From Sinomonas gamaensis (GTDB lineage Bacteria > Actinomycetota > Actinomycetes > Actinomycetales > Micrococcaceae): a stretch of 64,000 nucleotides of DNA. The notes below the pieces were generated by a model, which saw only the letters and a program-made list of their open reading frames with translations, was not told the origin of the DNA and ran no database searches. Positions 1 to 6,966 of this stretch are shown here, one piece after another. Both the position numbers and the translations under genes were made by a program. The DNA is taken from positions 1-64,000 of the forward strand of contig NZ_SSCL01000016.1 of assembly GCF_005876955.1 (NCBI RefSeq). Direction: 5' to 3'. Positions within the stretch are counted from its first letter, which is position 1. Every line of letters begins with the position of its first letter.

Positions 1-2
1 TC

Positions 3-176
3 CCCGTCCCGGTCGCCTACCACTCCTTCGGCGGCTGGAAGAGCTCCCTCTTCGGCGACAAGCACATCTACGGCGAAGAAGGCGTCTCCTTCTACACCCG
101 CGCCAAGGTCATCACCCAACGCTGGCCCGAACCCACCCACGCCTCCGGCGCCTCCTACAACTTCCCCTCCAACTGA
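3..176 (+). CDS. mmsA: Methylmalonate-semialdehyde dehydrogenase, C-terminal end (partial)
   Basis: Only the last 57 codons are in the window; the gene runs in from the left edge and stops with TGA at 174-176. The reading frame gives [19 protein letters not shown] followed by [15 protein letters not shown], the ending of CoA-acylating aldehyde dehydrogenases of the MmsA/IolA type, which convert methylmalonate or malonate semialdehyde to propionyl- or acetyl-CoA in valine or inositol catabolism. The catalytic cysteine lies outside the window, so the assignment rests on the C-terminal signature alone. The esterase gene begins 29 bases downstream on the same strand and may be co-transcribed. Confidence 0.75.
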   Translation, partial: PVPVAYHSFGGWKSSLFGDKHIYGEEGVSFYTRAKVITQRWPEPTHASGASYNFPSN

Positions 177-205
177 GCACCCCCCGCAACCGGAGAAGGA
201 GCACT

Positions 206-1198
206 GTGTACAACGATCTGCCCGAGGAAGAGCTCCGGGTCTACAAGAGCTCCCAGATATGCAAGGACGACTTCGACGCGTTCTGGGAGGAGACCCTCGA
301 CGAATCGCGCCGAGCCGGCGGAGAGACCGTGGTCGAGCGGCTTCCGGAGATCGGCCTGGAAACCCTGGACGTCTACGACGTCACGTTCCCGGGCTTCGGC
401 GGCGAGCCCGTCAAGGCCTGGCTGCGGACCCCGAAGAACCCTGAGGGTCCCCTTCCCGCGGTCGTCCAATATGTCGGCTACGGCGGAGGCCGCGGACGGG
501 CATGGGAGAACCTGTTCTGGGCCTCGGCGGGATTCGCCCACCTCCAGATGGACACCCGCGGACAGGGATCCGGATGGTCCGTGGGCGATACGCCGGACAG
601 CAGCGGGGCAGCAGGTCCCCAGGTTCCCGGCGTCATGACCAAGGGAATCACCAGCAAGGCGACCTACTACTACCGCCGTCTCATGACCGACGGCGTCCGC
701 GCGGTCGACGCCGTGCGCGGTCTCCCCATGGTCGATCCCGCACGTGTCGCCGTGACCGGCGGAAGCCAAGGTGGCGGCGTAGCCCTTGCCGTTGCGGGGC
801 TCGTCCCGGACCTTTCAGCCGTCGCGGTCACGGTCCCGTTCCTGTGCGATTTCCCGCGGGCAACCGTCATCACCGACACGTCGCCCTTCCGGGAGATCTC
901 GAAGTACCTCGCGACCCACCGCGACCAGGTGGACGTCGTCCGCGAGACGCTCTCCTACTTCGACGGGGTGAATTTCGCTGCCCGCGCGAAGCACCCCGCC
1001 TATTTCTCGGCGGCGCTCATGGACCGCACCACACCGCCGTCGACCGTTTTTGCGGCCTTCAATGCCTACGCAGGCGAGAAGGAGATCCGGGTCTGGCCAT
1101 ACAACGGCCACGAAGGCGGCGGCCCCGACGACGATCACCTGATGCGGCAATTCCTCTCGCGAATTCTGAAAGGCGTGGAAATATACTCCCGTCCATGA
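206..1198 (+). CDS. Acetylxylan esterase / cephalosporin-C deacetylase family (CE7)
   Basis: A 330-residue alpha/beta hydrolase that would remove acetyl groups from xylo-oligosaccharides or similar acetylated substrates in the cytoplasm. The oxyanion-side motif DTRGQGSGW (about 116-124), the nucleophile elbow GGSQGGG with Ser187, Asp273 in LMDRTTPPST and His302 in GHEGGG form the CE7 triad and motifs. Length matches the family (about 320 residues). The GTG start is chosen because GGAGAAGGAG lies just upstream at 191-200. No signal peptide is seen. The stop codon overlaps the start of the DinB-like gene in an ATGA, so the two are translationally coupled. Substrate identity is inferred from the family. 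Confidence 0.85.
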   Translation: MYNDLPEEELRVYKSSQICKDDFDAFWEETLDESRRAGGETVVERLPEIGLETLDVYDVTFPGFGGEPVKAWLRTPKNPEGPLPAVVQYVGYGGGRGRAWENLFWASAGFAHLQMDTRGQGSGWSVGDTPDSSGAAGPQVPGVMTKGITSKATYYYRRLMTDGVRAVDAVRGLPMVDPARVAVTGGSQGGGVALAVAGLVPDLSAVAVTVPFLCDFPRATVITDTSPFREISKYLATHRDQVDVVRETLSYFDGVNFAARAKHPAYFSAALMDRTTPPSTVFAAFNAYAGEKEIRVWPYNGHEGGGPDDDHLMRQFLSRILKGVEIYSRP

Positions 1199-1698
1199 CG
1201 CCCGCCACGATGCCCAGCATGGACCCCGCGATCTTCGGCGCCGACCTCCGCGATCAGTTCCTCGCGTTCCTCGACGAGCACCGCGCGGCGATGGACGGGA
1301 GCCTTGAGGGGCTTTCGGAGTCGGAGGCGAGGGCCTCGCTCGTGCCATCCCGGACGACGCTCCTCGGCCTCGTCAAGCACGCCGCGTTCGTGGAACGCGT
1401 CTGGTTCGACGAGGCCATCACGTGTCGCTCTCGGCAGGAGATCGGGATTCCCGCCACACCGGACGAATCCTTCATCCTCGCCGAGAGCGACACCATCGCA
1501 TCGGTCCGCGCTGACTACCGGAAGGCCTGCGAGGACTCGCGGCGCGCCGTCGCCGGGTTGGGGCTTGACGACATCGTCCGGGGCAACCGGCGCGGACCGC
1601 TCCCCCTGCGCTGGGTGCTCCTCCACATGCTGCGGGAGCTGGCGCAGCATTGCGGGCACGCCGATATCCTCCGAGAGCAGGTCCTGGCGGCAAGGTGA
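1195..1698 (+). CDS. DinB/DUF664 family protein
   Basis: A 167-residue predicted four-helix-bundle protein of the DinB/DUF664 type. Characteristic segments are LVKHAAFVERVWF near residue 60 and MLRELAQHCGHADILRE near the C-terminus; the histidines in these segments are the expected metal ligands of the fold. Members include mycothiol- and bacillithiol-dependent transferases and uncharacterised stress proteins; which applies here cannot be told. The ATG at 1195 overlaps the esterase stop codon by 4 bases, implying coupling to that gene. In-frame sequence continues upstream inside the esterase gene, but only this start gives a family-length protein. Confidence 0.8.
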   Translation: MTPATMPSMDPAIFGADLRDQFLAFLDEHRAAMDGSLEGLSESEARASLVPSRTTLLGLVKHAAFVERVWFDEAITCRSRQEIGIPATPDESFILAESDTIASVRADYRKACEDSRRAVAGLGLDDIVRGNRRGPLPLRWVLLHMLRELAQHCGHADILREQVLAAR

Positions 1699-1731
1699 CT
1701 CACCGCCGTCGGCCGCCGCCCTGACGACCGG

Positions 1732-2178
1732 CTACTCCGCGCCGTCGCCCACGGTGTTGACGATGTAGACATCGCAATCCGCGCCATGCGCAACGCTGCT
1801 CGCGACGCTGCCGAGGATCCGGCCGATGCCCTGCATGCGGCGGTTCCCCACAACCACGAGCCGGGCCTGGAGGCGCTGCGCCTCGGCGAGGATCGCGTCG
1901 GCGGGCTTTCCCCGCGACGACATGTACGTGATCTTCTCGGCCTCCTCGGGCCAGGTGAGCGACTCGGCGACGTTCTTCGCCACACGTTCGGCCGTCGTCG
2001 CGCCGGAGATGATCCATTTGTCGCTGCCCACCCCGTACACCTCGGTACGCTCGTCCTCGAAGGCGCTCACCACATGAAGCCTCGCCCCGAAGGCGGTGGC
2101 AACTTCGGCAGCCGTCTGGGCGGCCCGGAGCGCGGTCTCGCTATCGTCGACGCCGACAACGACGATGTTCTCTCGCAT
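1732..2178 (-). CDS. Universal stress protein (UspA family)
   Basis: A 148-residue single Usp domain, cytoplasmic. It opens with MRENIVVVGVDDSE, the usual beta-strand plus aspartate of nucleotide-binding Usp proteins, and has a C-terminal VVVGNRRMQGIGRILGS segment that corresponds to the ATP-binding G-x2-G-x9-G-S loop. The ATG at 2178 is preferred over the GTG six codons earlier because GAAGGG lies 6 bases before it. It is the last gene before a convergent boundary with the DinB-like gene. Nothing nearby says which stress it answers. Confidence 0.85.
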   Translation of the reverse strand: MRENIVVVGVDDSETALRAAQTAAEVATAFGARLHVVSAFEDERTEVYGVGSDKWIISGATTAERVAKNVAESLTWPEEAEKITYMSSRGKPADAILAEAQRLQARLVVVGNRRMQGIGRILGSVASSVAHGADCDVYIVNTVGDGAE

Positions 2179-2227
2179 CAGATTCCCTTCACTCACCGTC
2201 TGGTCAGGACTACCGTACGCGAACGGC

Positions 2228-3799
2228 TCAGCGGTCCAACGTCATCGTGCGCAGGTCCAGTCGGCGCAGAACCCTGTCGACGAGCTCGGGATCATTTCCG
2301 GGCTCGTTTCGCGCTGCGAGCATCTCGCGCCTGGCTGCGTCCAGGGCATCGCGCTGGGCCCGGTCCATCGCTGCGAGCACGACCTTGAGCCTGCGCATCT
2401 TGTCGGGATCATCGGCGTAATCGGCCTCGAGAATCGTGTGCAGGGACGACATGCGCCGGGCCAGGGCTCTGCGGCGGCCCTCGGGGAGCTTCAGCGCTGC
2501 CGGCGAGGTTTGCATGGCCTCGAGCGCCACCCGCTCGGCTCGGCGGGCGAGGGCCCGCTGGGCCTGCTGTTCCGCCTCGCGGTCATCGGGAAGCCTGAGC
2601 ACCCGCGTGAGCCACGGCAGGGTGAGCCCTGGAAGGACGAGGGTGACCACGAGCACCGAGCAGGCGACCGCGACCACGAAGTTCCGTCCCGGCGTGGGCG
2701 AGCCGTCAGCGAGCGTCGAGGGAAGTGCAAGGGCCAGGGCGAGCGTTGCGAGGCCGCGCATCCCGCACCACGTGAGGACCACGACCTCCTTGAGCGAGCG
2801 GGGCGTCTTCTCCCGGCGCTCGGTGCCGCCCATCCGGTAGATGACGTACATCCAGATGAAGCGGACCAGGACCACCGCCGCGCAGACCGCTGCGATGCCA
2901 GGGACAAACCGGACGAGGCTGGGGCCCTCCGCGTCGATGACCGAGCGCATCTCGATGCCCACGAGCCCGAACGCGATGCCGGTGGTGAGGAGCTCGAGCA
3001 CCTCCCAGAACGCCGAGCGGGTGAGCCGTTCCTCCGAGTCCTGCGGCCGGGCGCGCCGCCCGAGCTCGACGGCGGTGACCACCACCGCGACCACGCCTGA
3101 GCAATGCGCGACCTCGGCCAGCAGGTACACCGCATACGGCGCCACGAGAGTCGTCGCGCTCCGGGCCACGAGGTTGGGGACAAACCGATTCAGGGCCCCG
3201 ACGAGCCAGGCCATCGCGATGCCCAGCAGCACGGCTCCGGCTGCGCCCAGGAAGAAGCGCGGCACGATGTCCCATCCGACGCGTTCGTTGTTGATGGTCG
3301 CGGACACCGCCGTCTGGAAGATCACGATGGCCATCGCGTCATTGAACAGCCCCTCGGTCTGGAGCACCGTGAGCAGACGACGGCGCATCCTCACCTTGCC
3401 CGCGATCGCCTCCACCGCGACGGGGTCGGGCGGGGCAACGATGGCACCGAGCGCAATGGCGAGCGGCACGCCGAGCGCCGGGACCAGCCACCACGTCACG
3501 GCCGCTACGGCGGCAACAGTCACGACCACCAGCAGCACGGCCAACAGCACGAGGGAGCGCCAGCGCAGCCGGAACACCGACCAGCTCGAGCGCTGCGCGG
3601 CCGCGAACAGCAGCGACGGCAGGAAGAGCGGCAGGATGAGCTCGGGATCGATGTGCACGTCCGGGACGAACGGCAACGACGCGGCGAGCGCGGAGAACAC
3701 GAGCATGAGGATCGGATACGGGAGACGGATCCGCTCCCCGACCCCAACGATGAGCACCGTCCCGAACAGCAGGCCGACCACCAGCAGCAGAAATTCCAT
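2228..3799 (-). CDS. Na+/H+ antiporter, CPA1/NhaP type
   Basis: A 523-residue inner-membrane protein with about 12 hydrophobic segments in the first 400 residues and a charged cytoplasmic tail of about 120 residues. GAIVAPPDPVAVEAI and EGLFNDAMAIVIF carry the acidic residues of the ion-translocation core (the ND pair) of CPA1 exchangers. It probably extrudes Na+ in exchange for protons and helps pH homeostasis. The C-terminal tail, rich in Arg, Ala and Glu, is typical of regulated CPA1 members. It lies 49 bases upstream of usp on the same strand and may be co-transcribed with it. Confidence 0.85.
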   Translation of the reverse strand: MEFLLLVVGLLFGTVLIVGVGERIRLPYPILMLVFSALAASLPFVPDVHIDPELILPLFLPSLLFAAAQRSSWSVFRLRWRSLVLLAVLLVVVTVAAVAAVTWWLVPALGVPLAIALGAIVAPPDPVAVEAIAGKVRMRRRLLTVLQTEGLFNDAMAIVIFQTAVSATINNERVGWDIVPRFFLGAAGAVLLGIAMAWLVGALNRFVPNLVARSATTLVAPYAVYLLAEVAHCSGVVAVVVTAVELGRRARPQDSEERLTRSAFWEVLELLTTGIAFGLVGIEMRSVIDAEGPSLVRFVPGIAAVCAAVVLVRFIWMYVIYRMGGTERREKTPRSLKEVVVLTWCGMRGLATLALALALPSTLADGSPTPGRNFVVAVACSVLVVTLVLPGLTLPWLTRVLRLPDDREAEQQAQRALARRAERVALEAMQTSPAALKLPEGRRRALARRMSSLHTILEADYADDPDKMRRLKVVLAAMDRAQRDALDAARREMLAARNEPGNDPELVDRVLRRLDLRTMTLDR

Positions 3800-3876
3800 G
3801 TGCCCCCTTGGATCAGGACCATTTTTCCACGCGGGTCGCTTTCCGCGCGGGTCGTCGGCCGCTAGCGTGAGGCCAC

Positions 3877-4269
3877 ATGGAGATGCGTCTGGAAGTCGTG
3901 CAGGTTCCCGTGGCAGATGTGGACAGGTCCAAGTCCTTCTACAGCGAGACGCTGGGTTTTGCCCTCGATCACGATGTTGAGCACATTCCCGGAATGCGGG
4001 TCGTCCAGCTGACCCCGCCGGGTTCCGCCACGTCGATCGTCATCGGCACCGGCATGACCAGCATGGCGCCGGGAAGCCTCGAGGGCCTGCAGCTCGTGGT
4101 GGAGGACTTGGAGGCTGTGCGCGCCGAGCTCCTGGGTCGTGGGGCCGAGATCAGCGATGTTCAGGACATGGGCGGCGTTCACTTCGCCTTCTTCGCCGAC
4201 CCTGACGGCAACCGCTGGGTCATGCAGGGCGCCACCGCCCCGAGCGTCAAGGAGGCGCACCTCTACTGA
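3877..4269 (+). CDS. VOC family protein (glyoxalase/bleomycin resistance fold)
   Basis: A 130-residue single-domain protein built as two beta-alpha-beta-beta-beta modules. Diagnostic stretches are VQVPVADVDRSKSFYSETLGF at the N-terminus and FFADPDGNRWVMQ near the C-terminus. VOC proteins act as metal-dependent lyases, dioxygenases or antibiotic-binding proteins; no specific reaction can be assigned. The nearby GNAT remnant and ABC-free neighbourhood give no further clue. Confidence 0.8.
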   Translation: MEMRLEVVQVPVADVDRSKSFYSETLGFALDHDVEHIPGMRVVQLTPPGSATSIVIGTGMTSMAPGSLEGLQLVVEDLEAVRAELLGRGAEISDVQDMGGVHFAFFADPDGNRWVMQGATAPSVKEAHLY

Positions 4270-4300
4270 CCGGTAGCACCTAGCGCAGGAACTTCTGACG

Positions 4301-4795
4301 ATGCCTCTGAACGAGTTCGGCCAGCCCCGGCCATTGCCGGACTGGGCGCCCCGCTCGGCACCGAAGCGGGTTGTTCTCGAGGGCAGCTTCTGTCGGCTCG
4401 AACCCCTTGAGGCTGACCGTCACGCCTATCAGCTGTACTCGGCGTACGCCCAGGCCCTGGACGGACGCGACTGGACCTACCTCTCCGTGGGACCGTTCGA
4501 CAGCGAGGAGGGCTACCGTCAGCAGGCGGAGAAGCAGTCGCGATCCAGCGACCCACTGCACTTCGCGGTCATTGACCGTCGCAGCGGGAAGGCGGTGGGC
4601 ACCTTGGCTCTCATGCGCCATGACCCAGCCAACGGCGTCGTCGAAGTGGGGCACGCAGGAGCCGCGACACCGCTTGGTACTCGATCATCGACTCCGAGTG
4701 GCCGGAGGTAGGCGGAGCACTGCGTTCGTGGCTCTCACCGGAGAACTTCGACGCGGAGGGCAGGCAGCGGCAGTCCCTTGCAGCGCTCAGGCTAC
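4301..4795 (+). pseudogene. GNAT acetyltransferase (RimJ/RimL-like), internally deleted and out of frame
   Basis: The first about 119 codons, from MPLNEFGQPRPLPDW to VVEVGHAG, match the N-terminal part of the RimJ/RimL-type GNAT family. After about 4655 the frame changes: WYSIIDSEWPEV from 4675 and the following SWLSPENFDAEGRQ (to about 4790) are the typical family C-terminus but sit in a different frame. The middle of the fold, including the acetyl-CoA-binding R/Q-x-x-G-x-G/A region of roughly 60 residues, is missing. An internal deletion not divisible by three therefore destroyed the gene, and the open frame ends at 4711 with unrelated residues. The 3' end runs into an 18-bp tandem repeat. 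Confidence 0.8.
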
Positions 4796-4843
4796 AGGGT
4801 TCCGATCGGCTACAGGGTTCCGATCGGCTACAGGGTTCCGTCT
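4790..4843. repeat. 18-bp tandem repeat (about 2.9 copies) spanning a stop codon
   Basis: Units GGCTACAGGGTTCCGATC occupy 4790-4807 and 4808-4825, with a third, nearly complete unit from 4826. The DUF6458 stop codon (TAG, minus strand, 4828-4830) lies in the third unit, and the two further copies lie beyond it. In the gene's frame the sequence reads DGTL-stop-PIGTL-stop-PIGTL-stop, because 18 is a multiple of three. Confidence 0.95.
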
Positions 4844-5082
4844 GTGGTCTCGCGCCGCGTCACCCGCTCGCCGGTGTCGGGGTCGACCGCGGTCCTGGTC
4901 TCGCTGACCCGCCGGGCGCGCCTCGGGCCGAACATGACCAACGTGACGACCAGCCCAATGATGCCCACCACCATGAGGATGTACCCGATCACCACGAGGT
5001 TCACGAACGAGACCGCATTTCCGACCGCGAAGGCGAGGATGGCGCCCAGCGCGATCAGGACGAGTGAAGCTCCGATACCCAT
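4828..5082 (-). CDS. DUF6458 family small membrane protein
   Basis: An 84-residue protein starting MGIGASLVLIALGAILAF, with two transmembrane segments (about 3-22 and 31-50) and a polar tail, RRARRVSETRTAVDPDTGE. This is the hallmark of DUF6458, a common actinobacterial envelope protein of unknown role. The frame stays open far upstream, but the ATG at 5082, about 12 bases after AAGGAG, is the family start. Its last codons and stop form the unit of the 18-bp tandem repeat. Confidence 0.8.
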   Translation of the reverse strand: MGIGASLVLIALGAILAFAVGNAVSFVNLVVIGYILMVVGIIGLVVTLVMFGPRRARRVSETRTAVDPDTGERVTRRETTDGTL

Positions 5083-5232
5083 TTCGAACCACGGCTCCTT
5101 CATGTTGGACCGCATCAGCGGAATGCCCTCTTCCGTTACCCGCAGCGCGCTGCCCAAAACGCGTAACCGAGCCTCCTTCGGGTAAAGATCTGGCAAAGCA
5201 AGCTCAGCCGTCCCGACGAAACGGAGGATGCG

Positions 5233-5655
5233 ATGCCGAAGACGGACAAGAGCGGAAAGGCGAGGAAGGACGAACTCCCCTCGACCATCCAGCGCTCGGA
5301 TGACAAAGCCCAGCAGACCTTCGCGAAGGCCCATGACTCCGCCGAGAAGACGTATCACGACGAGGAACGAGCCCACCGCGTCGCGTATTCGGCCTTGAAG
5401 CACACGCACGAGAAGGTCGGCGATCATTGGGAGCCCAAAGAGGGCAAGGGCCCGTCCGATGAGCAGGCCAAGGGCGGAAAGACGACGCGCCGCGAGACCC
5501 ACGGAGGCGTCGACGCCAATGCCTCGAAGCAGCACCTCTACGATCTCGCCAAGAAACTCGACGTTCCCGGCCGTTCCCACATGACGAAGGATCAGCTCGT
5601 GGACGCGCTGGAGAAGGCGAACAATAAGAAAACTGCGCAGAGCCGGAAGAAGTAG
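5233..5655 (+). CDS. ChaB-domain protein with C-terminal Rho_N-like domain
   Basis: A 140-residue, very hydrophilic and lysine-rich cytoplasmic protein. Residues about 15-65 (LPSTIQRSDDKAQQTFAKAH and following) form a ChaB domain, named from the E. coli cation-transport regulator. Residues about 102-132 (QHLYDLAKKLDVPGRSHMTK and following) form a Rho N-terminal or SAP-like helix-extended-helix often found in nucleic-acid-associated proteins. The combination is frequent in actinobacteria; its function is not established. The gene ends in a triplicated 15-bp unit that includes the stop codon. Confidence 0.8.
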   Translation: MPKTDKSGKARKDELPSTIQRSDDKAQQTFAKAHDSAEKTYHDEERAHRVAYSALKHTHEKVGDHWEPKEGKGPSDEQAKGGKTTRRETHGGVDANASKQHLYDLAKKLDVPGRSHMTKDQLVDALEKANNKKTAQSRKK

Positions 5656-5686
5656 GGCCGGAAGAAGTAGGACAGGAAGAAGTAGC
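5642..5686. repeat. 15-bp tandem repeat (3 copies) spanning the ChaB stop codon
   Basis: GCCGGAAGAAGTAGG occurs at 5642-5656 and 5657-5671, with a variant at 5672-5686. Each copy contains RKK plus a TAG, all in the ChaB reading frame (SRKK-stop-GRKK-stop-DRKK-stop). The repeat runs straight into the 21-bp-period element that starts at 5696. Confidence 0.95.
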
Positions 5687-5695
5687 GGCCGGATT

Positions 5696-5832
5696 CCCCC
5701 GCTTCTGCACCAACCTCCCCAACTTTAGGGCCGGAGCGCTACAGTTCTCCGGCGTGTTGCGGCGACACACCGGTTTCAGCCGCCGAAAGCTGGGGAATCT
5801 GGCGCGAAAGCTGGGGAGACTGGCAGGGGCGG
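5696..5832. repeat. 21-bp-period intergenic repeat, locus A (inverted pair of doublets)
   Basis: CCCC-headed units begin at 5696 and 5717. Two units in opposite orientation have their GGGG at 5791 and 5812 (plus-strand reading GCGAAAGCTGGGGA). Period is 21 bp on both sides. The inner CCCC and inner GGGG are 74 bp apart. The enclosed part contains an imperfect hairpin, CCGGCGTGT with ACACACCGG. The element fills the space between the converging ChaB and csrA genes, within about 10 bases of each stop region. See loci B, C, D and E for the same period. Confidence 0.8.
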
Positions 5833-5836
5833 CGTC

Positions 5837-6070
5837 TTAGCGACCGCCCAGGAGCCCCTTCAGGATGTCCTCGGCCCCCGACTGCGACTGGGCCGCGGCA
5901 AGATTCGCGTCCGCGACGGCCTCGAAGATCTCCTCGCGCTTGATGGCGAGGTGCCGGGGCGCGTCAATGCCAATGCGTATGCCTTCGCTTCCGCGGCTTT
6001 CGAGGAACGTGATGACGATTTCGTCGCCGATCATGATCTTCTCGCCGGGCTTGCGGGTGAGTACGAGCAT
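5837..6070 (-). CDS. csrA: Carbon storage regulator CsrA
   Basis: A 77-residue RNA-binding protein. MLVLTRKPGEKIMIGDEIVI and IGIDAPRHLAIKREEI are the beta1 and beta5/alpha segments, with Leu4 and the conserved Arg of REEI that contact GGA in target mRNA. In Gram-positive motile bacteria CsrA represses flagellin translation. It is the last gene of the fliM-flhA block, 23 bases after the FlhF-like gene, and the flagellin leader at the far end of the window carries two candidate CsrA sites. The FliW antagonist is not seen in the window. Confidence 0.95.
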   Translation of the reverse strand: MLVLTRKPGEKIMIGDEIVITFLESRGSEGIRIGIDAPRHLAIKREEIFEAVADANLAAAQSQSGAEDILKGLLGGR

Positions 6071-6093
6071 CGCTGTCCTTCCGTGGAGCGCTG

Positions 6094-6966
6094 TCAGAGC
6101 ACCGTCCGTGGTGCCGGGGACCCGTCAACCCAGCCTACGGGTATGCCGAGGGCGTTGACGGTCTGGGGCGAGCGGGTTTCTGCCGCGCCGACCACGGCGA
6201 GCGCGTTGACCGTGAGGCCCGCGGCACGAAAGCACGACGACGCTGCCTCCACCCACTCGGCGGTCTCCTCTGGCTTGTGGCGGGCGTCCACCACGAGCCA
6301 CACCTGATCGGCCCTGAGCGCGGCGGCTGCCGCGAGTGAAGCGTCGAGGGAGTCGAGCGGGCCGAGGGTGAACGCGACCAGCAGAGGGACATCGCGTTCG
6401 ACGGCGTCGGCCCGCGCCGAGATCGCGTCGAGCGGCACTTCGAGGTGCGGCCAGTCGCCCATGAGGTCGCCCGCCGTCGCCCGTGCGCACGGTTCCGCCT
6501 CCCCGCGCGACATCCAGTTCACGACCTCGAGTGGTGCCCCGCCAAAGCCGACGACGAGCACGAAGTCCCCCACGCCGTCGAGCATTCTGGGCACGCGCGG
6601 CTCGGATGGAGGGTCGAACTCGCCGCGCAGCCGCTCGAGAAGCACATCGAATCGCTCGCCCTGGGTTGAAACCTCAGAGGAGTGCAGGGCCTCCTCGGCG
6701 CGGTCGGCGTCGTCGAGCAGCGCAGCGATCCCGGCGCGACCCGCGAGGGAGTGCGGCACCACGGGCGCTTCGGGACCAGGCTCCGGGACCAGCACGGTCG
6801 CCTCGATGTGGCGCCGGCCGAGCAGCCCGGCGAGGCCCGGCTCGAGCACGCGCTCGGCCCGCACGATCCGTGCCTCGGGCCCGTACAGCGCAACCGCCGA
6901 CCGCGTCAGAGCCTCCAGACTGGGGCCTCGAAGGATCTTCTCCGCTTTAGGCACGTACTGCGGCAC
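6094..6966 (-). CDS. Degenerate FlhF-like protein (SRP GTPase fold without P-loop)
   Basis: A 290-residue protein in the flhF position between flhA and csrA. The N-terminal stretch (ILRGPSLEALTRSAVALYGP then EARIVRAE) matches the FlhF N-domain. The place expected for GPTGVGKTT instead reads VLVVGFGGAPLEVVN, and no DTAGR or TKLDE G-motifs are visible; the C-terminal AETRSPQTVNALGIPVGWV still resembles the FlhF ending. It probably cannot bind GTP normally and may act as a structural or placement factor. The GTG at 6966 overlaps the end of flhA by 20 bases; a GTG four codons later is an alternative. Assignment rests mainly on position and end motifs. Confidence 0.6.
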   Translation of the reverse strand: MPQYVPKAEKILRGPSLEALTRSAVALYGPEARIVRAERVLEPGLAGLLGRRHIEATVLVPEPGPEAPVVPHSLAGRAGIAALLDDADRAEEALHSSEVSTQGERFDVLLERLRGEFDPPSEPRVPRMLDGVGDFVLVVGFGGAPLEVVNWMSRGEAEPCARATAGDLMGDWPHLEVPLDAISARADAVERDVPLLVAFTLGPLDSLDASLAAAAALRADQVWLVVDARHKPEETAEWVEAASSCFRAAGLTVNALAVVGAAETRSPQTVNALGIPVGWVDGSPAPRTVL

